64,000 nucleotides of DNA from contig NZ_CP045643.1 of assembly GCF_009498275.1 (NCBI RefSeq), forward strand, positions 7,254,001 to 7,318,000. Direction: 5' to 3'. The position numbers and the translations under genes were made by a program. The notes below the pieces were generated by a model. The model was not told where the DNA came from, did no database searches, and saw nothing but the letters and a program-made list of their open reading frames with translations. The stretch is from Streptomyces fagopyri (lineage in GTDB: Bacteria > Actinomycetota > Actinomycetes > Streptomycetales > Streptomycetaceae). Below are positions 50,027-56,949 of this stretch, piece by piece (within the stretch, counting starts at the first letter, position 1; every line of letters begins with the position of its first letter).

Positions 50027-51256
50027 ATGCATGCCTGGCCCGCTTCTGAGGTCCCCGCCCTGCCCGGCGAGGGCCGCGACCTCCGGATCCACGACACCGC
50101 GACCGGCGGTCTGGTCACTCTCGACCCCGGTCCCGTCGCCCGTATCTACGTCTGCGGCATCACGCCGTACGACGCGACCCACATGGGTCACGCGGCGACC
50201 TACAACGCGTTCGACCTCGTTCAGCGCGTGTGGCTCGACACCAAGCGGCAGGTTCACTACGTCCAGAACGTGACCGACGTCGACGACCCGCTCCTGGAGC
50301 GTGCGGAGCGCGACGGCGTCGACTGGGTGGGACTCGCCGAGCAGGAGACCGCCCTCTTCCGTGAGGACATGACCGCCCTGCGGATGCTTCCGCCGCGGCA
50401 CTACATAGGCGCCGTCGAGGCCATACCCGGCATCGTGCCGCTCGTCGAGCGGCTGCGGGACGCGGGGGCCGCGTACGAGCTCGAAGGGGACGTGTACTTC
50501 TCCGTCGAGTCCGACCCCGACTTCGGCAAGGTGTCCGGCCTGGACGCCGCCACGATGCGTCTGCTGTCCGCCGAGCGGGGTGGTGACCCGGACCGTCCGG
50601 GCAAGAAGAACCCGCTCGACCCGATGCTCTGGATGACCGCGAGGGAGGGCGAGCCGAGCTGGGACGGCGGCTCGCTCGGGCGCGGCCGGCCCGGCTGGCA
50701 CATCGAGTGCGTGGCCATCGCCCTGGACCACCTGGGGATGGGCTTCGACGTGCAGGGCGGCGGCTCCGACCTCGCCTTCCCGCACCACGAGATGGGCGCC
50801 TCGCACGCCCAGGTGCTCACCGGCGAGTTCCCGATGGCCAAGGCGTACGTCCACGCCGGCATGGTCGGGCTGCACGGCGAGAAGATGTCGAAGTCGAAGG
50901 GCAACCTCGTCTTCGTGTCCGGCCTGCGGCGCGACGGGGTCGACCCGGCCGCCATCCGGCTCGCGCTCCTCGCCCACCACTACCGCACCGACTGGGAGTG
51001 GACGGACACCGTCCTCGCGGACGCGGTCGCCCGCCTGGAGAACTGGCGCGCCGCCGTGTCCCGGCCCGACGGTCCGTCCGCCGAGGCACTCGTCGAGGAG
51101 ATCCGCGACGCCCTGGCGAACGACCTGGACGCGCCGGCCGCGCTCGCCGCGGTCGACCGCTGGGCCGCGCTCCAGCACGAGCGGGGTGGCACGGACGAGG
51201 GCGCCCCCGGCGTGGTCTCCCGCGCCGTGGACGCCCTGCTGGGTGTCGCCCTGTAG
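50027..51256 (+). CDS. mshC: mycothiol ligase MshC
   Basis: This 409-aa class I synthetase-fold enzyme has the HIGH-type motif [12 protein letters not shown], zinc ligands including VCGITPYD, and the KMSKS loop EKMSKSKGN. It joins cysteine to glucosaminyl-inositol in mycothiol synthesis using ATP. I call MshC rather than CysS because it is short and lacks the C-terminal tRNA-binding part, the N-terminus ([20 protein letters not shown]) is MshC-like, and the gene neighbourhood is the known mshC context. It converges with the Q-rich gene. Confidence 0.93.
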   Translation: MHAWPASEVPALPGEGRDLRIHDTATGGLVTLDPGPVARIYVCGITPYDATHMGHAATYNAFDLVQRVWLDTKRQVHYVQNVTDVDDPLLERAERDGVDWVGLAEQETALFREDMTALRMLPPRHYIGAVEAIPGIVPLVERLRDAGAAYELEGDVYFSVESDPDFGKVSGLDAATMRLLSAERGGDPDRPGKKNPLDPMLWMTAREGEPSWDGGSLGRGRPGWHIECVAIALDHLGMGFDVQGGGSDLAFPHHEMGASHAQVLTGEFPMAKAYVHAGMVGLHGEKMSKSKGNLVFVSGLRRDGVDPAAIRLALLAHHYRTDWEWTDTVLADAVARLENWRAAVSRPDGPSAEALVEEIRDALANDLDAPAALAAVDRWAALQHERGGTDEGAPGVVSRAVDALLGVAL

Positions 51257-51278
51257 CCGCTCGGTTCCGTAACGCGTG

Positions 51279-51311
51279 GGGCGCCGGGCGGTGGTGTGCC
51301 GCCCGGCGCCC
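51279..51311. terminator. bidirectional hairpin
   Basis: GGGCGCCGGGCGG (51279-51291) and CCGCCCGGCGCCC (51299-51311) form a 13-bp stem with a 7-nt loop, between convergent mshC and the Q-rich gene. Confidence 0.7.
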
Positions 51312-51330
51312 TTGTCCTCCGCTCAGACCG

Positions 51331-52125
51331 TCACTGGCTCACGACGACGGCCCGCACCGTGCCGCTGTCGCCGTCGTAGACGCCGATGACCTGCTGTCCG
51401 TGGGCGAAGGCCCGCTGGACCCCGTCGCGCGTCATCCGGTCGGGGTTCACCAGGGCACGCCAGGCGTTGTCGACGAACAGGTAGAGGACGGACGGCTGGC
51501 CCGGGAGCGGCGCCACCACGTCCCAGAAGTGCTGAGCGGTCCCGCTGACCGTTGCCTGCGAGGCGACGGCGCCCACCGGCACCAGCGGCTGTCCCTGTCC
51601 CGGCATCTGTCCCGGTAGCTGCCCGGGCAGCTGTCCCTGCTGATGCCCGCCGAGTTGCTGAAGCAGGTGCTGGAAGGGCTGCTGCTGTCCCATCTGCTGG
51701 AGCTGCTGCCACAGGTGCTGCGGGATCTGCTGAGCCATCTGCTGCTGCCCCATCTGCTGAGGCGACATCTGCTGGGGCGTCTGCTGCTGGCCGAGGGGCT
51801 GCTGCCAGAGGGGTTGCTGCCCGGGGAACTGTCCGGGGAACTGCTGTTCAGGGAACTGCTGTCCGATCGGCTGCTGCGTCAGCTGCGTGTGCTGCGGCTG
51901 CTGCTCGAAGGGCAGCTGTCCGGCCCCGGACCGGTCGATCCCTTGCCGGCCCATGCCCGGCTGTAGCCCGAACTGCTGCCCCAGGGGTTGCCCGGCCTGC
52001 TGCCGGGACTGCTGCCCGAAGGGTTGTCCGGACTGGTGCCCGAACGGCTGGGGAGGTGCCGTGCTCGGGCCCTGCTGGTGGTGCTGGTGCCCCTGCTGCT
52101 GACTCATCTGCGGGGTGGTGCTCAT
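51331..52125 (-). CDS. glutamine-rich prion-like protein with shared C-terminal domain
   Basis: The protein has 264 aa. Residues 1-180 contain 66 glutamines (about 37%) with Gly, Pro, Met and Phe, and no long charged stretches, so it is a low-complexity, prion-like tract. Residues about 193-264 are a compact domain that matches the C-terminus of the subtilase gene upstream: WDVVAPLP against WDELLPYP, LFVDNAWRALVNP against LFVAGDWRGLNNP, RDGVQRAFAHG against RQAVHSAFAGG. No signal or membrane segment is present. It follows the protease by 41 bp in an operon. I do not recognise the domain. A scaffold or substrate role for the protease is inferred. Confidence 0.8.
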   Translation of the reverse strand: MSTTPQMSQQQGHQHHQQGPSTAPPQPFGHQSGQPFGQQSRQQAGQPLGQQFGLQPGMGRQGIDRSGAGQLPFEQQPQHTQLTQQPIGQQFPEQQFPGQFPGQQPLWQQPLGQQQTPQQMSPQQMGQQQMAQQIPQHLWQQLQQMGQQQPFQHLLQQLGGHQQGQLPGQLPGQMPGQGQPLVPVGAVASQATVSGTAQHFWDVVAPLPGQPSVLYLFVDNAWRALVNPDRMTRDGVQRAFAHGQQVIGVYDGDSGTVRAVVVSQ

Positions 52126-52166
52126 ACGGGTGCCACCTTCCGTGAATCGTGCACTCTGCGGGTACG

Positions 52167-53915
52167 TCAGCCCGTGACCACCAGGCCGACGATCTCGTCG
52201 TCCGAGAACCAGACACGTACGTCGGGCCGTCCGCCCGCGAAGGCGGAGTGCACCGCCTGGCGGATCTCGGGGGACGGGTTGTTCAGACCGCGCCAGTCAC
52301 CGGCCACGAACAGCCGGAGCCGGGGCGGGAGTTCGCGCGGGTACGGCAGCAGCTCGTCCCAGTACCGTTCGGCCCGGCCCGAGCCGACCGCCTCCGGCAG
52401 CAGACGGGTGACCGCCGCCTTGATGTCCGGCCGGTTGCCGATCCGCTGGGAGGCGGGCCGGCCCGGCGCGTCCTGCTGGGGGGAGCCGCCTGCCCGCAGC
52501 ACCGCGCGGGCGACCTCCGGTGACATCGGTTCCTGTCCGGCGGTCCTGAGCATCCCCTGCAGCGAGGCCAGCGCGCCGGCCACCACCGGGGAGGCGGAGG
52601 AGGTGCCCGAGAACGTGTCCGTGTACCAGCCGGTCTCCTCGGCGCCGCCCTGCAGATCACCGGGCCGGTCCCAGAAGCCGCCGGTGGTCGTGACCTCGCG
52701 TCCCCAACCCTGCGCGTCCACCCGTGCGCCGTAGTTGGAGAACGCCAGACGCGAGCGGTCCGGGCCGTGATCGCGGCCGTGCGTGCCGGGCGGCGGTGCG
52801 CCCGCGCCGACCAGCACCGCGCCGGAGGACTGGTGGGAGGGGTTGAAGGGGTTGCGCCACCACTCGGGGAACTCGGCGGGGCGGCGCTCGTACACCGCGT
52901 CGTCGAGCGACTCGGCGCCGTTGCCCGCCGCCGCGACCACGAGGACGCCCTTGGCGGTCGCGTACCGGATGGCCGCGAAGTTGTCGGGCCACCACTCGAT
53001 CGCGATGTACCCCCGCTGGTCGTCGCGGTGTTCGAAGTCGAACCGGGGCCCGGGCGCGTGCAGTTCGACCAGCAGGAGATCACCGGGACCCAGCCGGTCG
53101 GCCGCCGCGTGGATCGCGGCGGCCGTGCCGACGCCCTGGAAGGACGCGGCCGCGGTCACCGCGTCCGGCACGATGCCGCTGATCCCGGACTCGTCGCGGT
53201 CGGCGCCGATGACACCGATCACCGCGGTGCCGTGGTTGCGCCAGGCGAGGTCCGTCAGCGGAGTGCCGACGACGACACCGGCGAGCTTCGCGGCCAGGTC
53301 CTCGTGACCGAGCTGCCAGGCTCCCTCCACGTCGATCACCGTCACGCCCCGGCCCGTACCGCCCGGCCGCTGCCAGGCCCAGTACGCGTCGATGCCCTCG
53401 GGCGCCGGCCGAAGATAGCCCTGGCGGCTGGTGAAGTCCGGGGTGACGGGCGCGCCTTCCTTCACCCGCCGCCCGCCGTCGGCGGCCTCCGCGGGGTGTC
53501 CGGCGGGCCCCGCCGAGGCGGGGACGGCGCCCGGTTTCACGTACGCCGTGTCGATGCCGGGCAGCGCGGCGATCCGTGAGCGCAGTTCCTGGGCGCGGTT
53601 CCCGGCGCCGCGCATGCGGTAGAAGAGTGCGAGGTCGAGGCCGTCGTCACCGCTCGCCGCGGCGGTCTGCCGGAGCCGCTCCTCGCCCCCGAACAGTGGC
53701 TCCAGCGTGAGCTGTTCGTCGCTGAGGAACATGTCGAGGGCCGAGACGTCGGCGCCCGCCGCGGAGTGGACGCCCTCGGTCCCCGCGCGCAGCCGGGCCT
53801 CGGGGCGGGCGACGACGATCAGTTCCTGTTCCGCCCCCCGATAGGTGAATCCCGCTCCGTCGGGCCCTGGCCCGGTCGTTCCCGGGCCCTGTGCCGGCTG
53901 TTCCTGATCGGTCAT
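52167..53915 (-). CDS. S8 subtilisin-family protease with C-terminal shared domain
   Basis: This 582-aa protein has a subtilase core with Asp195 (VIDVEGAW), His228 (NHGTAVIGVI), oxyanion Asn (AAAGNGAES) and Ser439 (FSGTSSASPVVAGA), so it should be active. The N-terminal 150 residues lack a signal peptide and include an ordered part ending DTAYVKPGAVPAS that could be a propeptide-like or sensor domain. Residues about 513-582 resemble the C-terminus of the following Q-rich protein. It is probably intracellular, which is unusual for S8 enzymes in Streptomyces. GGGAG precedes ATG 53915. Its target is unknown. Confidence 0.85.
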   Translation of the reverse strand: MTDQEQPAQGPGTTGPGPDGAGFTYRGAEQELIVVARPEARLRAGTEGVHSAAGADVSALDMFLSDEQLTLEPLFGGEERLRQTAAASGDDGLDLALFYRMRGAGNRAQELRSRIAALPGIDTAYVKPGAVPASAGPAGHPAEAADGGRRVKEGAPVTPDFTSRQGYLRPAPEGIDAYWAWQRPGGTGRGVTVIDVEGAWQLGHEDLAAKLAGVVVGTPLTDLAWRNHGTAVIGVIGADRDESGISGIVPDAVTAAASFQGVGTAAAIHAAADRLGPGDLLLVELHAPGPRFDFEHRDDQRGYIAIEWWPDNFAAIRYATAKGVLVVAAAGNGAESLDDAVYERRPAEFPEWWRNPFNPSHQSSGAVLVGAGAPPPGTHGRDHGPDRSRLAFSNYGARVDAQGWGREVTTTGGFWDRPGDLQGGAEETGWYTDTFSGTSSASPVVAGALASLQGMLRTAGQEPMSPEVARAVLRAGGSPQQDAPGRPASQRIGNRPDIKAAVTRLLPEAVGSGRAERYWDELLPYPRELPPRLRLFVAGDWRGLNNPSPEIRQAVHSAFAGGRPDVRVWFSDDEIVGLVVTG

Positions 53916-54405
53916 CGCGTGCCGCTCCCTTCGGTCCCCGGGGGCGCGCTGTCGGGCGCCCGCGGTCGCGCCGCTCGGTCCGTGCGGGTGCTGTGTCGCG
54001 GGAGGACGCGGTGTCGGTCTCCGTCTCCGGGCCGCGCCTTCGGGGCACAACCTGGCACGCCCGGGGCGGCTCGTCCACCCCGTCTTCGTCAACTGGGTTT
54101 GAAAACAAGTTGAATGGGGAAACCTGTGCAATTCGTCTTGAAAGAGATGTCACGCCGGAATCAGGCCAAAGGCTGCGGACCGTGGGGCATATGGCCGGCG
54201 CGCAGGGGTGGTCGACGCCGCACGGAGTGACCTCCGGGCGTTCCGGAGCGGGACCGCGTGTCATGCGGCGTCGGGCGCCCGCTCGACGCGGTGCCGGACG
54301 TGCGGCGGGGCGGCGCGCCGTGTGCGCACCGCCCCGTCCGCTCGAATCGTCCGCTGGAATCGCCGGCTCTGCCCGCTTGTTCGAACAGCCCGCCCGCTCG
54401 CCCGC
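53916..54405. other. non-coding gap between the protease and PAC2 genes
   Basis: No convincing gene is seen. An AT-richer patch at about 54095-54150 (GTTTGAAAACAAGTTGAATG) stands out and probably holds the promoter of the protease operon. Other open frames are Arg/Pro-rich shadows. Confidence 0.55.
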
Positions 54406-55431
54406 TCAGTCCTCCGGCGAGTCCTCGTCCTCGCTGCCGCCGCCGCTGCCACGCTCGGTGTCGGTCTCGGTGTCCGGTTTCGGGGGCTTGGGCGGCTTCG
54501 GGCGCGCGCCCGGGTTGTCCCGCAGATAGGACGCGCTGTCGCTGCCGTCGGCCGTGGCGTGACCGCCGGGAGCCGGGCCGGCCGGACCCCCGCCGTCCCG
54601 GCGCCGCAGATACCGCTCGAACTCGCGGGCGATGGCCTCGCCCGACGCCTCCGGCAGCTCGGCGGTGTCCCGGGCCTCCTCCAGCGTCTGCACGTACTCG
54701 GCGACCTCACTGTCCTCGGCGGCCAGCTGATCGACGCCCAGTTGCCAGGCCCGCGCGTCCTCGGGCAGCTCGCCCAGCGGGATCCGCAGGTCGATCAGGT
54801 CCTCCAGACGGTTGAGGAGGGCCAGCGTCGCCTTCGGGTTCGGCGGCTGCGACACGTAGTGCGGTACGGCCGCCCACAGCGACACCGCCGGTACGCCCGC
54901 GTGGGTGCACGCCTCCTGGAGGATGCCGACGATGCCCGTGGGGCCCTCGTACTTGGTCTCCTCCAGATCCATCGTGCGGGCCAGGTCGGAATCGGAGGTG
55001 ACCCCGCTGACCGGCACCGGACGGGTGTGCGGGGTGTCGCCGAGCAGTGCGCCCAGGATCACCACCAGCTCCACACCCAGCTCGTGCGCGAAGCCGAGCA
55101 GCTCGTTGCAGAACGAGCGCCACCGCATCGACGGCTCGATGCCCCGCACCAGCACGAGGTCGCGCGGCTTCTCGCCGCCGACCCGGACCACCGACAGACG
55201 CGTGGTCGGCCAGGTGATCTTGCGTACGCCGCCGTCCAGCCACACCGTGGGGCGGTTGACCTGGAAGTCGTAGTAGTCCTCGGCGTCCAGCGCCGCGAAG
55301 ACCTCGCCCTTCCACTCCCTGTCCAGGTGCGCGACCGCGGCGGAGGCGGCGTCGCCGGCGTCGTTCCAGCCTTCGAACGCGGCCACCATGACTGGGTCGA
55401 TCAGCTCGGGAACCCCCTCCAGCTCGATCAC
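54406..55431 (-). CDS. PAC2-family (proteasome assembly chaperone-like) protein
   Basis: This 341-aa protein has a PAC2/ATP-grasp-like fold signature (MVAAFEGWNDAGDAASAAV, LVLVRGIEPS MRWRSFCNEL, VVILGALLGDTPHTRPVPVS) and a low-complexity C-terminus ending in acidic residues. The GTG at 55431 is preceded by GGAAGGAGG. The family occurs in most actinobacteria, which have proteasomes, but the link to proteasome assembly is not established there. I recall an orthologue adjacent to mshC in S. coelicolor. Confidence 0.85.
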   Translation of the reverse strand: MIELEGVPELIDPVMVAAFEGWNDAGDAASAAVAHLDREWKGEVFAALDAEDYYDFQVNRPTVWLDGGVRKITWPTTRLSVVRVGGEKPRDLVLVRGIEPSMRWRSFCNELLGFAHELGVELVVILGALLGDTPHTRPVPVSGVTSDSDLARTMDLEETKYEGPTGIVGILQEACTHAGVPAVSLWAAVPHYVSQPPNPKATLALLNRLEDLIDLRIPLGELPEDARAWQLGVDQLAAEDSEVAEYVQTLEEARDTAELPEASGEAIAREFERYLRRRDGGGPAGPAPGGHATADGSDSASYLRDNPGARPKPPKPPKPDTETDTERGSGGGSEDEDSPED

Positions 55432-55739
55432 CCAGCGCCTCCTTCCGACGTGCCCTCGCGTACGTCCCAACCTTACGGCGTGCCGAGGGTGCCTCCGCAG
55501 CCCCCTTGCACAGGGGAGTGAACGGATCACTGCCCCGTTCCGCCCCCTGAAACACCCTCCAGTCATCCGAGCTGTCCCCGGCCAACCTCCCCGGCGACCT
55601 GGTACGTCGTCCCGCGGAGGGTTGATACGTCCGATGACCGGGGGAGCGGTGCCCGTGACGCCCCGACGCCGGGCGTCCGCTGCCGGAGCCGGACGTCCTG
55701 GACCTGGGGGAAAGGGGCGCGCGGGGCCCGGCGGGGACG

Positions 55740-55769
55740 GGCCCCCGAGCCTGCGGGCGGGCGGGGGCC
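55740..55769 (-). terminator. possible hairpin after the FCD regulator
   Basis: GGCCCCCG (55740-55747) pairs with CGGGGGCC (55762-55769) over 8 bp with a 14-nt loop, within the gene-free gap 55432-55822. Confidence 0.35.
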
Positions 55770-55822
55770 GGGCGCACCGGTGCCGCCGCCGGGCCGGCCG
55801 GGGGACTCCGCGCGGCGGCCGG

Positions 55823-56494
55823 TCAGAGCGTGCTGCGCAGCCACTGCTCCACGCTCGCGACGTGCACCGTCGCCCAGGAGCGGGCCGCCTCCGCGTCACG
55901 GTCGCGCAGCGCGGTCAGGATGGCCCGGTGCTCGTGGAGGGTGCGGCTGACCGCGTCCTCCTGGGTCAGACCGCGCCAGATCCGGGCCCGGGTGGTGGGC
56001 CCGGACAGGCCGTCCAGCAGGGAGCACAGGACCGAGTTGCCGGAACTCTGCACGATTCCGCGGTGGAACTCCAGATCGCACGCGACGAGTTCCTCCACCG
56101 AGGGCGCGGCACCGAGCGCGTCCAGTTGGGAGGTCAGGACGTCCAACTGCCGCTCGCTGATCCTGGACGCGGCCATCGCGGTGGCCGCGGGCTCCAGGAT
56201 GCGGCGCACCGCGAGGAATTCCAGCACCGTGTCGTCGCGGTGGAAGTCGACGACGAAACTCAGCGCCTCCAGGAGGAGCTGCGGATCCAGACTGGTCACG
56301 TACGTGCCGTCGCCCTGGCGCACGTCCAGGATGCGGATCAGGGAGAGCGCGCGCACCGCCTCCCGCAGGGAGTTGCGGGACAGCCCGAGGTCCGCGGCGA
56401 GCTCGCTCTCCTTGGGGAGCCGGTCGCCGGGGCGCAGAGTGCCGGAGACGATCATGTCCTTGATCTTCTCGATCGCCTCATCGGTGACTGCCAT
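55823..56494 (-). CDS. GntR-family regulator, FCD (FadR-like) type
   Basis: This 223-aa protein has an N-terminal winged helix (RLPKESELAADLGLSRNSLR EAVRALSLIRIL) and an all-helical FCD domain with metal-binding His residues (CDLEFHRGIVQSSGN, LHEHRAILTAL). GGGAGG precedes ATG 56494. The target genes are not evident: PAC2 lies downstream and the NACHT gene upstream, all on the minus strand. The first bases upstream contain GATGTC repeated 21 bp apart, a possible binding site. Confidence 0.85.
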   Translation of the reverse strand: MAVTDEAIEKIKDMIVSGTLRPGDRLPKESELAADLGLSRNSLREAVRALSLIRILDVRQGDGTYVTSLDPQLLLEALSFVVDFHRDDTVLEFLAVRRILEPAATAMAASRISERQLDVLTSQLDALGAAPSVEELVACDLEFHRGIVQSSGNSVLCSLLDGLSGPTTRARIWRGLTQEDAVSRTLHEHRAILTALRDRDAEAARSWATVHVASVEQWLRSTL

Positions 56495-56949
56495 GGCGGA
56501 CCTCCCTGTCACTCCGGATGTCCCACAGACCTCCGATGTCTCAGGCCATTATGTGGGGTCCGGGGGCCGACCGGACACAGAATCCCTGGCCGGATCGGGC
56601 GCACGCCCCCGGATCGTGTGCCGGAGGGCCACCGGCGCACCTCGTCGTTCCGGTCGACGTCCCCCCGGCCACGGCCTGTTGACCTCCGGCCTCTGGCATC
56701 CGGGCCGTCGCCTCCCCGGCGTGAGGTCCGCGCGACGGCGGAGGCCGGTCCATCGCGGACGCCCGTCGCTCGCGGACCGCCGTCACGCCCGGTCGACCGC
56801 CGGCCGAGGACGCCCGCCGCACCGCGACGACTCCGTTCGGAGACGACCGTCACAGCGGGACGCCCCCATGGGGACCACCGTCGCACCGGGCGCCCCGCCC
56901 GGAGTGCACGGTCGTACCCGGACGCCCCCACACACCCACCGATCCCGCC
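56495..56949. other. non-coding gap between FCD regulator and NACHT genes
   Basis: No gene is recognised. The left end carries two copies of CGATGTC-type sequence (about 56515 and 56536) and a short AT-rich ATTATGTG that may form the regulator's promoter. The rest is GC-rich with many CGTC and CGGCC words and no clean hairpin. Confidence 0.5.

Noticed and set aside
50027..51256. Cysteinyl-tRNA synthetase (cysS)
   Set aside because: The HIGH and KMSKS motifs would allow it, but the protein is short, lacks the tRNA-binding C-terminus, and sits in the mshC gene context.
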